From positions 2,811,501 through 2,875,500 of the forward strand of contig JAZGTN010000007.1 in NCBI GenBank assembly GCA_037783415.1: a DNA stretch of 64,000 nucleotides. The letters are read 5' to 3'. The translations under genes were made by a program, and so were the position numbers. The DNA comes from Leptasterias polaris. Taxonomy: Eukaryota > Echinodermata > Asteroidea > Forcipulatida > Asteriidae. How positions within the stretch are numbered: position 1 is the first letter of the stretch; each line of letters begins with the position of its first letter. Positions 30,496-42,188 of this stretch are shown here, one piece after another. The notes beneath the pieces are model-generated. The model ran no database searches, was not told the origin of the DNA, and saw only the letters and a list, made by a program, of their open reading frames with translations.

Positions 30496-31650
30496 ACCAC
30501 AAGGTTATTTATTTATTTATTTGTCATAGTTTCGTATTGAGTTGCATTTGCGTGCTAGTATGACTGGTATTCTACAAAGTTGAGCTAAGTATCAATTACG
30601 TATCGATCAGTTTGATGACGCCTGGTTGACTAATCGATCATCAAAACTCTGTCAATGATTGTTTAATCAATATTGGCTGATAAGTTATTATGAAATCAGC
30701 GTGAATTTAATTTGTGGATGGACATTTTGTAGTATCTTAGTGCCTGTTAAAAAAGTAGATGACGGGCCTCCTTCCCGGGCCTCTACATAAACAAAACTAT
30801 TTATATTTTTATAAATTAAACTATTTATTGAAAAAAAGTTTCGAAATTAAGTGAAGTAAGAAAGTTCAGATTCAGTTTACATGTAAGAATTTAAATTTTA
30901 TGCGTGTGTGTTCTTAAGACAAATTACGGAGTTTGATATTATCGAGAAGAAAACAAATAAGTTTACATTTCTAGAAGCTCTCCGATTATAAAAATTAGAA
31001 CAATTTAAATCAAGACCCAAATATCACTGGACTTTTCGATTGCTCCAATCAAAATGAGCCCGAAATGTATTTTTTTTTGACAGTTTGGTTAGAATCGGAG
31101 GGTTGAAGTGAGTTCATTCCCTCTCTAAAGAACCAAAACAAAACCAATCCTGCGATACATTAATTCACACCATGCATATTGCCAGCAGACTGTTTTGAAC
31201 AGTCTGCTTGTATTTACAAGAAATCCGTAAACAATCTCTAAATTCCAATTTCCTTTGGTATGGCAAAATAAAAATAACAAATTGCTCTCGGTTGATTCTT
31301 AATTTATTTTAAAACAAAAATCCCCCAATGAATTCAACCATCTTCCAGATGGCTTGAAATTTGTTTCATTTGGTCTAAAGTTTCTAAATCTGTATCCGAT
31401 GGTTTAGACCATTTTGAAAGGGATTGTGTTCACCCCCCGTTTTTTATAATTTGTTTTATAAATATTATGAAACGTAATGATCGAAACACTGCGTTGGGTT
31501 TGAGATTCCGATTGGGTCGTCCAATAAGTACTTTAACTAGTACGAACAATACAAGAATATTATGGAAAAAATTGGTGCATGTTTTTTTAAAACTATTATA
31601 AACCACTTTTCGTCTGCTCAGAACTCAAAGGTCATTGTTATTGGTAATTT
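30496..31650. other. 3' flank of gene 2, AT-rich
   Basis: Colinear with about 11944-13020. A stretch of about 110 bp at 31135-31258 is absent from block 1 and holds a small hairpin AGCAGACTGTTTTGAACAGT. No coding region. Confidence 0.5.
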
Positions 31651-31869
31651 CATACAGATAGTTCCCAGTTAGACGCCATCTTTACGGGCAAATCGCATTT
31701 TGGCTTGCAGGCGCGTCAAGCGCTCAAATTATTAACGCAGCCGCGTCATTCACTAACCAATCATGCAATGAGTTTTGTGAAATGTGCGCGTGCTGCACGC
31801 CGTTCTCACGCGTAACGCATGACTATGTGTTCCAAATTGCCCGTAAAGATGGCCGATTGCAACATATCT
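31651..31869. mobile_element. MITE, family D, private to block 2
   Basis: Arms GACGCCATCTTTACGGGCAA and TTGCCCGTAAAGATGGCCGA. Block 1 has the empty site TTTCATATTCGTAACGACC at about 13020. A second copy in opposite orientation is at 61135-61366. Confidence 0.88.
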
Positions 31870-33192
31870 ATTCGTAATGATCAAAGGGTAATTAAATGAA
31901 AAATGCGTATAAATTCGAAAAGGAAAAGAAAAAGTCAAAATCAATAAATATTTTACTTAGAAAATGAATTGGTCCTTTTGCCAAACAAATAATTTGAAGA
32001 GCACTCTAAACTCCATTTACCAGAAGTTCCAAAATAATATGCAAAAGGAATATGTTATGAAACCCATACAAATTGAATTACGATGACCTTATAGTTCTGA
32101 CTGAGCAGACGTTTTTATACATGTTGTGTGTTGATGTTTTTGTTTTGTACGGTAAATGATGACGAAAGGGCCTACTATGCAATTTTGAAGATGTTGTTAA
32201 AAATATTTAAGTAATAATGTCGTAGATTAGTTAAAAATATTTTTATTTATTTGTTTTAATTATATTCCCTTAAAATTATTTATTTCCTCCCAGAGTCGAG
32301 AAAGTGAATTCTTAACTCAATTTTATATTTTGTTATATGCAGTAGTGCAGAAAAAACAAGTACATGCTCGAACAACAAAAATAAGTGTTTTGTTAATGAT
32401 ATGATAAGAAATGCACTAAATGTTCACTAAATTTATAACTTTATTTATTTACCATCACTCAAAAATATTTGAATCTATGACCCGCCTTTAAAGCATGATG
32501 TATGTTTCCCCTTTCACTTTCTTCCCCACTGCTCTGACCGGTGCTTAAACAAGTCTATGCTTATCTTGTATTATATTTATTTATATATGTATATCAATAT
32601 TTGTGAATATTCAAAAGTACAAACTATTTATTACACAAATCTCAGTATGAGATTATGATATTTGCCTATTTTGTGCAGTATAATCGAAGTATTTGCTTGT
32701 GCAAATAATATATACATTGATATGTGTCAATGTCACGCTCACGAAATGTATTTGTTTATATCGCATGAGGGCGCTGTCAACGGCGAATATACTTGCATCA
32801 CAATACGAGTTTTATCTTATTGTGACTGCATGTATGTTTTTATTTTTTGAATCAATGGCGAAACAAAAAGTAAATGTAATAATGAAAAGGGGGTTTGTTT
32901 CGCATCACGTTAATTTAATTCAAGCGCGCCCTCACGCAGTCAAAAATACTACGAATAGCTTTAATAATAATTATGTAACTTTTATTTTATTCGCTATCAC
33001 TGTATCACATATTTAAAATTATTTAAAGATTAACCTATATTTAAGTTAGAATGCTATATAGCTTAAATTTGACCTTACAAAATGTTGTTGTCCTCACCCA
33101 TAAATATCTCAACTAGAAAGTGCCTTATTATCCTCATTTCAATTCAGAATTGTCATTCCAATGTACGCCTAAAGGTTTTTCAACAACGAGTA
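31870..33192. other. 3' flank of gene 2, AU-rich words
   Basis: Matches about 13030-14776 of block 1, with TTATTTATT words kept at several matching places. No coding region seen. Confidence 0.45.
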
Positions 33193-33470
33193 GATATAGA
33201 CCATGTGACCTTTGATATCACATGTTTACAAAGAGCACGTTTCCATTGTTTGACATCAAAGATGGCGGCCAATGCATTTTTTACACATTTACACATTTTT
33301 AGTTATTGCGCACTAACGCATTACGCACAACGCATTATGCACAACGCATTACGCACACTCGCACAGCGGATTGTACAATACGCATTATGCGCACATAACG
33401 CTCAACGCTTTAAACACAACGCTTTACGCACAACGCAGTGCGCACAACGCATTACGGGGGGTACACATTT
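33193..33470. mobile_element. Family C/B-like composite with ACGCATTACGCAC repeats
   Basis: TATAGACCATGTGACCTTTG, TCAAAGATGGCGGCCAATGC, then a dense field of ACGCA-type words to 33460. Counterpart of 14779-15115 without the TAGACCCC piece. Confidence 0.6.
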
Positions 33471-33828
33471 TCTAACAGTCTTTTTCCATTTACAAAAAAG
33501 AAATGTAATTTTAATGAAGATGTCCCATGCCGCCATTACCTTTGACGTGTACCACATGTTCAAAAGCAACGATGTATAAAACCAATAAATCAGTTTGTTC
33601 TTCTATAGCCTCGGTTTGGTCTAGAGGCCCTGCTTCTTGTAGATCTCGTTGCCCGTAAATCGATTGTATAGTCCATTATTATCACAAATTTATGCAAAAC
33701 ATGTGTATAATCATATTTATAAAACCCGTGTCCATGTTCAAATTAACCAGGTTTTTCCCTCTTTGTAGAAATAATATTTTAACACAGTTGTATTTGTATT
33801 TAAAAGTGAAAGCTTAATTTTAAACATA

Positions 33829-34319
33829 AACAGGGAAGAATAACATTTGATTACTTTTTCATAAAACAAAATTCACACGAAAATTAATACAATTCTGAGT
33901 TTCCGTCATTTAGTATGTCTACAACAAAAATGTTTAATATAAGTTTAAAACCAAATACTTTTCGTGCAAGATAACAAGAAAAGTATCATTTCAAAATAAA
34001 TTAAATTTTGCTAATAATTACAAATCATTGAGTCTTGTGTTATTTTTCTTTATAACCGATGCAAACCTATATCAATATTTTGTCTGTAGCGAAAGGTAAA
34101 TTGGAACGGACCAAGCTTGGTATGGTTTGTCCGTGTGCATTTCAACACAAGTAGCCTATCAATTTAACTTCTGAAAGAGACCCCCATATTGATATGGATT
34201 GTGTTCCTTTCTTCTTCTTTTTTAGCAATGATGTTATTTCAAATATTTTTGGTCAAATAGTTTGGGTCAAAATATTTGTGAAATTAATTACCAGATCAAT
34301 TCAAGAATTATAAAAAACA
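33829..34319. other. Spacer after block 2, no gene
   Basis: AT-rich, no recognised feature. Confidence 0.4.
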
Positions 34320-34500
34320 GTTTTGAGATGTGCCCACAAATCATGTCAAAAGTTGATTTAAAACAGACAGTGCCATCTTCATAAAATAATACAAGTTTTT
34401 ATGGGGTTTTTTCACTGGTCTGTGTACAAACAGTGCATGCAGGAAGTCCAGGCTCTGTGACTCTTTTGTAAACAAGTGATGTCACGGGTCACATGGTCTA
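34320..34500. mobile_element. MITE, family C, right half
   Basis: TTTTGAGATGTGCCCACAAA, GCAGGAAGTCCAGGCTCTGT, and GTCACATGGTCTA match the right half of 53783-54100 in order. The left half is missing. Confidence 0.75.
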
Positions 34501-34699
34501 TCGTGGTATTCATGACGAGGTGAAATAATAATAAATAATATAATATTTCACAATGAAACCAGCACTAATCTGGAAAACTGTCTCTTTTTTGCCAGTGTTT
34601 TGTTTTCTGATTCGGTTAAATTTGCCGTTCTGTTTAATGAAAAACTGGCTTCTCTCAAAAATTCCCAACAGTACTACCACTCCAGGGAAATTTATAGTT

Positions 34700-34917
34700 T
34701 TTCTGTTGTTGTTTGTTGGAGTGTTTGTTTATTATTATTGTTTGTTGTCATTTTTCTTGTTGGGGGGGGGGGGTGTTTGTTTGTTGGGTGCCTGTTTGTT
34801 GGGGTTTGGGTTGTCTGTGTGTTTTTGTTTTGTTTGTTTGTTTGGAGGTGTGTTGGGATGTTGTTTGTTTGTTAGTCCGTTTTTGTTTTGTTTGTTTTGT
34901 TTTTGTTTTTGGGGGGC
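34700..34917. repeat. GTTTG/TTTG-rich low-complexity tract
   Basis: Degenerate GTTTGTTTG and GGGTTTG runs broken by a G tract near 34763. The hydrophobic open frames across it are composition artefacts. Confidence 0.85.
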
Positions 34918-35451
34918 TATTTAATGTATCAAACCATTCATTTGTGTGTTTTTTCGATCCAGTTCGGGGAGCCATGGGGAGGTCAGTCAAAACCCCATGT
35001 TTCTGGTAAAGATGGCGTCTACCAGGAAATAATACATCAATCGCTCGGCTTCCCGGTTGATTCGGTTATGGGTCAGCTCGTGGCGTTTCCCCGTTTCCCC
35101 TTAATTGATCACACGAGATATAATTCTTTTCATCAATGTCGCGTGACCAAATTAAAAGGTGTTAACTTCCTCTAGCACACACAAGCTTAACAATACCTTT
35201 GCTGACAACCAGAGTTAGCTTTTTTCTGCTTTGTATACTTTTATTGTATTTTGATCTATTTTACCGGCTTGGTACTTTTTAATGGCAGTCCGTGCTGTTT
35301 AGCAAATAATTTAATAATAATATTTTCACCATTCAAAGCGGGGAAGAAACAGGGACATAGTCTATGTGATACAAATCAAAGAAAACAGTTTAAAGGATTT
35401 TGATATTTTCGAAGACCAGTATATTCACAGAGTATTACGGAAGACCTAAAA
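34918..35451. other. Spacer, no gene
   Basis: No recognised domain. Includes AAAGATGGCGTCTACCAGGAA at about 35010, which resembles the right end of family D. Confidence 0.4.
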
Positions 35452-35465
35452 TTGGCTGCGAGTCG

Positions 35466-35830
35466 TCAGTATGGTGTTCCATATCTGCCATCGTCCGTCG
35501 CCCGTCGTGTGTCGCCCGTCGCCCGTCGTGTGTCGCCCGTCGCCCGTCGCCCGTCGCCCGTCGTGCGTTGCCCGTCGTCCGTCGTCCGTCGCCTCTTGCT
35601 CTTTATTGTATCCCATTTCTGCCATTTAACAGTTCCATATATGCCATTTTTCGTCGTGCGTCGTGCGTCGCCCATCCCCCGTCGTGCGTCGCCCGTCGCC
35701 CGTCGTCCGTCGTCCGTCGTCCGTCGCCCGTCGCCCGTCGTGCGTCGTGCCTCTTCTAAATTATCCCACGTTGAATTTTATTTTTTGGGGCAAAAATAAC
35801 ACTTGGTTTGAATTTCAGAATAAAAATATA
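35466..35830. repeat. CGTCGC/CGTCGT minisatellite element, arm 1
   Basis: Two blocks of degenerate CCGTCG hexamers (35490-35597 and 35650-35752), each introduced by TTCCATATMTGCC-like words, then ATTATCCCACGTTGAA and AACACTTGGTTTGAA. Frames through it read as Arg/Pro/Ser repeats and are artefacts. Confidence 0.8.
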
Positions 35831-36269
35831 TATTTAATTTTTTATTTTAATTTTGTGCCAGGGGGATAGGGCCAAGGATTTCAGGTAGTCCAGCATATCA
35901 GCACTATTTATAGTGCTAACAAAACACTTTTCTAAAGTCTTGTGTGTACCTACCTGCAATTCAAGTCATTTCGAAGCTTCAGTATACAACAAATTTCACT
36001 GTATGTGTACCCGGCATCAAAATAATGCTGAATAAGTTCATCTCGTGGAAACTATTAGGGAATCTAACATTATGAGTATTTACTGCATCAGTTCAACGTT
36101 CTATGGTATATGTCCGGGGTCTGATTTGTGATATCATGTACATGTAACAGACAGAAATATTACAATACAACTTACAAGGCCTGAAGTCATGGTTGTGCAC
36201 AATAATTATGAGTTATGCCTAGAAATACAATCTACCGCAGAGTTTTATTTATTTATTTACAGTACTTAT

Positions 36270-36445
36270 TTAATACGACAAGGTTATTATTTTCAAACCA
36301 AGTGTTATTTTTCAACGTGGATAATTTGGAGGAGGCACGACGCACGACGGGTGACGGACGACGGGCGACGGACGACGGGCGACGCACGACGGGCGACGCA
36401 CGGCGCACGACGCACGACGCACGACGGCAGATATGGAATTCCACA
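36270..36445. repeat. Inverted copy of the CGTCGC minisatellite element, arm 2
   Basis: TTTCAAACCAAGTGTTATTT, AACGTGGATAATTTGGAGG, then CGACGGACGACGGGCGACG hexamers and CAGATATGGAATTCC: the reverse complement order of arm 1. Together the arms could form a stem about 0.1-0.2 kb long with a loop of about 440 bp. Confidence 0.75.
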
Positions 36446-36661
36446 CGTCAGCGATAGTGGTCTATGAAGATGATTTTGAAAGGAGATGACCACCTATCGT
36501 TTGACAGGATTTCCCACGTAGGTGTTTTCCCAATCTGGGTTCTTTCCCTTACTCGATTCTCTTCCCTGGGTTTATCTGCGGCTTCATTTGGCCTAGTTAA
36601 GGAAGGAAGCATAACCGGATTTGTTATATATATTTGTTGGGTATCCTACATAATTATAAGA
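36446..36661. other. Spacer, no gene
   Basis: No recognised feature. Confidence 0.35.
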
Positions 36662-36824
36662 AAAGGGCTCGGTTTAAGACCGGTTCATAGCGAAGTTGAC
36701 GTCACAGTACATTGACGTCACATTAACAGCGATTGATTCGCAAGTGTAATGAGCACATAAGTGTTCCTTGCAAATTTATGACGTCTACATTAGTATCGCA
36801 TAGAGTTTGAACCGGGCTTTATTC
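36662..36824. mobile_element. MITE, family L relative, degraded
   Basis: AGGGCTCGGTTTAAGACCGG at the left and TTTGAACCGGGCTTTATTC at the right, with TTGACGTCAC twice inside. Shares the GAACCGGGCTTTA terminus with 20350-20530. Confidence 0.55.
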
Positions 36825-37026
36825 ATGGCCCTATTTCGCATCAAAAGTAACTACTAGCACGATACAAAAACTATTTAACAATGTTTTATAAAATTAACAG
36901 CCTTCCACAGTGCTCTTTACCAAGTAAGTTTGTATGGTCATTAACTTGGAGTAATTACTAAACAGTAGACAATAATGTAACCTGGAACCAAAGAAGTCCC
37001 CAACATGTTCGAATGCGCGAGGCTTA

Positions 37027-37195
37027 CGGTCTATAGCACTCAATATATCCCTTGCATTGGCTGTCATCTTTGATGAAACGTGCTTGCGCGTGAAAGACTA
37101 TCATTGGCTGAGAGTGGTGCGCATCGCGTGTGCATTTTTTTAATTGTTTGCCATCAAAGATGGCGGTCAATGACGTCATGTGCAATCCTAGTAAG
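37027..37195. mobile_element. MITE, family B, moderately intact
   Basis: GTCATCTTTGATGAAACGTG, AGACTATCATTGGCTGAGAG, and CATCAAAGATGGCGGTCAAT followed by GACGTCATGTGCAATCC. It adjoins a family E end fragment (37195-37235). Confidence 0.75.
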
Positions 37196-37246
37196 ACCTT
37201 TCTTTTGTTGATAAACAAAGTGCGCAGGCATGCTCAAGGACACAAG

Positions 37247-37866
37247 CGTCATGACCGGGACTCGAACCCACACCCCGATGACTAGAAATTGAATCCGATG
37301 CTCTTAACCACTCGGCCACGACACATATTATGACACTTCCTATTTCAGGTAACCATTTATACCCCTGGGTGAAGAGTCATGACCGGGACTCGAACCCACA
37401 CCCAGATGACTAAACAACCAGAACTTGAATCCGATGCTATTAACCACTCGGCCATGACACATATTATGACACTTCCTATTTCAGGTAACCATTTATACCC
37501 CTGGGTGAAGAGTCATGACCGGGACTCGAACCCACACCCAGATGACTAAACAACCAGAACTTGAATCCGATGCTCTTAACCACTCGGCCATGACGCATAT
37601 TATGACACTTCCTATTTCAGGTAACCATTTATACCCCTGGGTGAAGAGTCATGACCGGGACTCGAACCCACACCCAGATGACTAAACAACCAGAACTTGA
37701 ATCCGATGCTCTTATCCACTCGGCCATGACGCATATTATGACACTTCCTATTTCAGGTGACCATTTATACCCCTGGGTGAAGAGTCATGACCGGGACTCG
37801 AACCCACACCCCGATGAATAAACAACCAGAACTTGAATCCGATGCTCTTATCCACTCGGCCATGAC
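37247..37866 (-). repeat. Tandem tRNA-Leu-like array, 5 units of about 136 bp
   Basis: The box-B word (GGGACTCGAACCCACACC on the plus strand) occurs at 37251, 37379, 37515, 37651 and 37787 (ATG of ATGACCGGGA): spacing 128, 136, 136, 136. On the minus strand each unit carries an A box TGGCCGAGTGG and a B box GGTTCGAGTCC with an anticodon-like CAA loop (TTCAAGT). A spacer holding CTATTTCAGGTAACCATTTA separates units. The T stem has a mismatch and the acceptor strands do not pair in standard register, so these look like tRNA-derived repeat units (SINE heads) and not functional tRNAs. Unit 1 lacks 8 bp of the variable arm. Confidence 0.85.
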
Positions 37867-38241
37867 ACCCTACTCTAAAGAATGGGATGCTCAACATGAA
37901 TTTTTTTTTTTTAATTCTAAGGGAAGGATATGTTAAGTACACGAACAAATGAACAAATGAACAAATAAAAGAATGCTCCACATGGATGAATGTCTGAGAA
38001 TGTGTGTGTAACACTGCATGCGTTTCAAGACAACAGAATGTAACAGTTTTATTGGTTTTCTGCCATTCATTTGTCGTCATAATTATAGGAAATCTAAATT
38101 CTGCATGGGAATGTGAATTTATTTGTGGGATAGCAACAAGAAAGGAACAGTAGTGCAATTTTTTCTGTCAGGAGCCATTTTGTAATTGCTTGCGGAATTT
38201 TTGTTACTAGAAAAGCTATTCGTGTGCCTGGAGGAAATCAT
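37867..38241. other. Spacer, no gene
   Basis: No recognised feature. Confidence 0.35.
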
Positions 38242-38250
38242 ACCGGAGCC

Positions 38251-38552
38251 TAGTCTTGGTGCAAGACATTGTTCTTCATTATCACGCAACTATCGCGATC
38301 ACGCAACTATCGAGATTTAGCGCCCCCGCGCATAATGACTATCGAACAATAGTGGGCGCTGTTGGGAAACTTCCAGATAACCACCACACATCGCACTCAG
38401 AACTCAGAACTCTTGACAGATTCGCGGCTTCCAGAATACGCCCTCTATCGGTGGAATAGTCGCGACGTGTATAGTGTTGTTAATTGAGTGCACGTAGGCC
38501 CTATGGTTTTATGGTTTAACTAACTCAACAAGAACGTCTTGCACCAAGACTA
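38251..38552. mobile_element. MITE, 302 bp, with 9-bp target duplication
   Basis: Terminal inverted repeats TAGTCTTGGTGCAAGAC (17 bp, perfect) flanked on both sides by ACCGGAGCC (38242-38250 and 38553-38561). Each terminal repeat is itself a hairpin, GTCTTG-gtg-CAAGAC. No coding frame inside. Confidence 0.9.
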
Positions 38553-38616
38553 ACCGGAGCCTTGCGCCCTTCTCCGGGCACGGGACGAAGTACAGGATTT
38601 GTCAATATCGAAACAA

Positions 38617-38846
38617 TAGACCCTTCCAACGAAATATATAAATTGCATATCACGCGAGCGCACCAACACTCTGGTTGGCAAAATGATGGAACATCGCGCC
38701 TTTTTTGTATGATGATGGTCAGATGGTGGCATGTGACGCAGATGCGTGTGTGCGTCTGCTTAGTGCAAATTTCTATGGCGTTTGCCAACCAATAGTGTCT
38801 GTACGCATGCGTGTATGTAATTAGCATATTTCGTGGGAAGGGTCTA
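38617..38846. mobile_element. MITE, family K, 230 bp
   Basis: Ends TAGACCCTTCCAACGAAATA and ATTTCGTGGGAAGGGTCTA. Internal GGTTGGCAAA and GCGTTTGCCAACCAATAG form a second inverted pair. It lies just upstream of the LINE fragment. Confidence 0.8.
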
Positions 38847-38899
38847 CGACAAGTTTTCAATATCAATATCCTCCTGACGATGAGCAGGTTATTCGCACC

Positions 38900-41800
38900 G
38901 TTGAATTCCGAAATCTTCGCAGCAGAGTACACACATCTCTGTGACGCAGTCACTCTTTGGACATTCCTTTGTTCTGAAAAGGAAATCAACCCTATTCTTG
39001 TGGGTGTCCTTATCCTGTCATCGTGGAAGATGTCTTCTTGGCACATTATATCGCCCTCCCTGCGCAACTACTTCGTTTTGGGATGATCTCAACGCCGTGG
39101 TCTCAAGAATGGATCACTTTCTTCCCAAATTTGACTGTATTATTCTCATGGGAGATTTCAACATTGACTGTAATCCTGCAGTAGCCGACTCTCCGAACCG
39201 CTCTCATTTGTATGAATTTGCCGACTCGTTAAACCTATTTCAGCTTGTCACAGACATCACCCGTCCCCCATGTAGTGATGATACCATTTCTTCTGGGTCC
39301 ACCATCGATTTGGTCTTCAGTAGTTCTCCGCATAACTTCGTATCCGTTGAGACTGTTCCCAACCCTGTTACCAGCGATCATCTTGCCGTTCAGTTCGTCA
39401 CTCGTCTGAATACTTCTCCCCCGCATCCCTCTGTTGTTAGACAGTTTTTGTCTTACAATCCTGATTCCATCACTCATCTCAACGCTCTCCTCCAATATGC
39501 TCCCTGGGATCTTGTTGTTGACAAAGATGACATCGACTCTTCATGGGAAGGTGTTTTGGATCTGATTAATGCTGCTGTCAAAGACGCCATTCCTGGTTCT
39601 ATAAAGCGGACAAGGAAAAGGAACAATTCTCCATGGGTTGATGCTGACCTGAAACATTTGTGCTCAGTAAAGCGTAAACTGTTTTCCAAGGCTAAGCGCT
39701 CTGGATCTCTTGCTGATTGGAACTCTTATAAACTTGTACGTAATCAGCTAAAATATTGCACTCGCAAGGCTTATAAACACTTTGTTAATAACATGTTTTC
39801 ATCCAAGGACAACAAAAAACGTTTTTGGTCCTTTGTTCGTAGCAGGAAACGATCACCTACCCCATTGTCTTTTAAACATAATGCCCAAACACTAGTCAAA
39901 CCTCATGAAATAGCTTGTGCTTTTAATACTTATTTTGCTTCAGTTTTTTCTGCTGATGTCCCTGTTTGTCAAGACCCTCCCACATGTGATTTTCCCATTC
40001 CAGCTCTGTCTAGTGTTAACTTCTCAGTTGATGATATTCAGCGTACCTTATCTTCTTTACCTCTGGGGAAGGCTCCTGGGCCAGATGGAATCAGTGCTAA
40101 ATTCTTGCGTAACACAGTTTCTACTATCTCTCCAGTTCTCTGTAGGATCTTCAATGATTCCATTGCCTGTGGACGCCTTCCCCGTGGTTGGAAGCTTGCC
40201 AATATTACCCCCGTGTTTAAAACTGGTGACCGTTCCCTTCTTAGTAACTATAGGCCTATTGCTCTCACTTCTCTCGTTAGCAAGATCATGGAGAGACTGT
40301 TATCTAATGTTGTTAAAGATCATTTAAATTCTAATTGTTTATTGTCTGATAAGCAGCATGGTTTTGTTCCTCACAAATCCTGTGTCACCCAACTTATGAA
40401 TGTGTATCATTCATGGGCTACCACTTTAGATAAGCGTAGTCCCCCAAGGATTGATGCAGTTTTCTTGGATATGAGTAAAGCTTTTGACCGTATGCCCCAT
40501 CATATACTTGTACGTAAACTTGCTAGTAATTTTAACATCCGTGGCTCTCTCTGGAGTTGGATTAAAGATTTTCTGGTTGATCGTCAACAAAGAGTCACAT
40601 TTGTAGGTATGAACTCCTCATGGTCCGTAGTTAGCTCTGGTGTTCCTCAAGGTAGTGTTCTTGGGCCCCTGTTATTCAATTTATTCATCAATGATATATC
40701 TTACAACCTCAGTTCTAATTGTGTTCTTTTCGCTGATGATGTATTAATTTATCGTCCAATCCGTTCCTGTTTAGATGTAAGCTCCCTCCAGCATGACCTT
40801 GATGAGCTGAGCACTTGGAGTGTCTCCAATGGTATGACGTTCAACCCTACAAAGTCCAAAATCATGCATATTTCCCGTAAACACTCTCTCAACCCCCCTG
40901 TTTACACTCTTTCAGGTTTTCCCTTGCAACCCACAACCTCTGTCAAATACCTTGGAGTCACTCTGAATGCTCAGCTCTCTTGGACTAACCATATCAAGAA
41001 TGTTGTTTCAAGTGCCAATAGAACATTGGGCCTCATTAAGACCATTGCTTTCAATTCTTCTGTTTCAGCCAAGTTCTGTCTTTATAAATCTCTAGTTCTC
41101 CCTATTTTAGAATATGGTATGCCAGCATGGCTCCCTCATACATCTCTCCAGACTCAGGCCCTTGAACGGGTACAAAAACGTGCTACTCGATTTATTCTTG
41201 GGCAGAGGATGGGTGAGATGTCTTACCCCGATAGACTTAAGTCCCTTAATTGGTCGTCTCTGTCAATTCGTCGTAATTTTTCTGTTTTGTATTTTATCAT
41301 TAAGTGTAAGTTTAACCTTATTCATTGTGATGTGGCTGGCATCATTTCTGTCAACCATAGATATCCTGACGTTCTCACCTTCAAACACCTGTATGCTAGA
41401 ACCGATGCTTTGCATTTGTCTGCTCCTCATCTTTTCCCCAGACTTTGGTCTAGTTTACCAGAAAACATTCGTAATTCCCTACTGCTATTGCCCTTCCACA
41501 GCTTCCTCAAATCACTTAGATATTCTGTCTGCCAATCTCATGAATCAACTTGAATAGTTTTTATTATTTTTCTCAGTGTGGGCAGGGCTTTCTGTCCGTA
41601 TTTTTGTATTACTCTTTCTTACTTGTAAATTTTGTACTATTTTATTTGTTCTCATTTTTATTTATTTATACATGTATTATAATTCTCCGGGGAGGGGAGT
41701 GTGGCTCTAGTGTTGGGACTTGTTTGGGGTTTAGTCCACCCTTTTAATAGCCTGCTATAGCCCATTCACTTGTGCAATATTTTAAATCGTTTTTATTTAA

Positions 41801-42155
41801 ATCGTTTTTATTTATTAACAAGTTTATTTATTTATTTATTTACAAGTTTATTTATTTATTTATTTATATACATACTTCTTTATTTGTTTATCTTTACTTT
41901 TACTGTTATTTTACTCATTTATTTTCGTTTTATAAATTAGTTATTTATTATTTATTTATTATTGGTTTTGTATTATTATCTGCTTTTATTATTGCGTGTA
42001 CTATATTATATGTTTAAATCTATATTTATTTCATTGTGTACCCCAGATGTGGGGCAACAGATCTACGGATCATAGTATGTATTTGCTTTTGTTGTCCCTT
42101 GCCCATCTCGGGGTATATTGTCTTGTATTTTGTTTTGTACTGTTATGGCAAATAA

Positions 42156-42188
<33 letters not shown>

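Larger units (their letters stand above)
23673..33828 (+). repeat. Segmental duplication block 2 (copy of 5885-16038)
   Basis: Colinear with block 1 from TATACAATGTTC to the AGCTTAATTTTAAACAT end. Holds IL-17-like gene 2. Private features: the 1.1-kb segment 26445-27585, a 7-bp repeat expansion at 29609-29680, a MITE nested at 30283-30406, a stretch at about 31135-31258, and a family D MITE at 31651-31869. Confidence 0.9.

Noticed and set aside
33082..33579. 165-codon frame with repeated ALRTLAQR-like strings
   Set aside because: Spans the ACGCATTACGCAC repeat field of a MITE composite; not protein-like.
34553..35009. Hydrophobic Cys/Val/Phe-rich overlapping frames
   Set aside because: Translation of a GTTTG low-complexity tract; three overlapping frames look alike.
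35400..36490. Arg/Pro/Ser- and Arg/Thr-rich frames on both strands
   Set aside because: Produced by the CGTCGC hexamer array; the same repeat is open in several frames.
37247..37866. Cluster of functional tRNA-Leu genes
   Set aside because: A and B boxes are present, but acceptor strands do not pair in register and the T stem has a mismatch; better read as tRNA-derived tandem repeats.
37247..37866. CRISPR-like array of regularly spaced repeats
   Set aside because: Whole 136-bp units are repeated, with no variable spacers, and the host is clearly eukaryotic.
38525..39067. 180-codon minus-strand frame near 38.5-39.1 kb
   Set aside because: Covers MITE K and the antisense of the LINE start; no domain.
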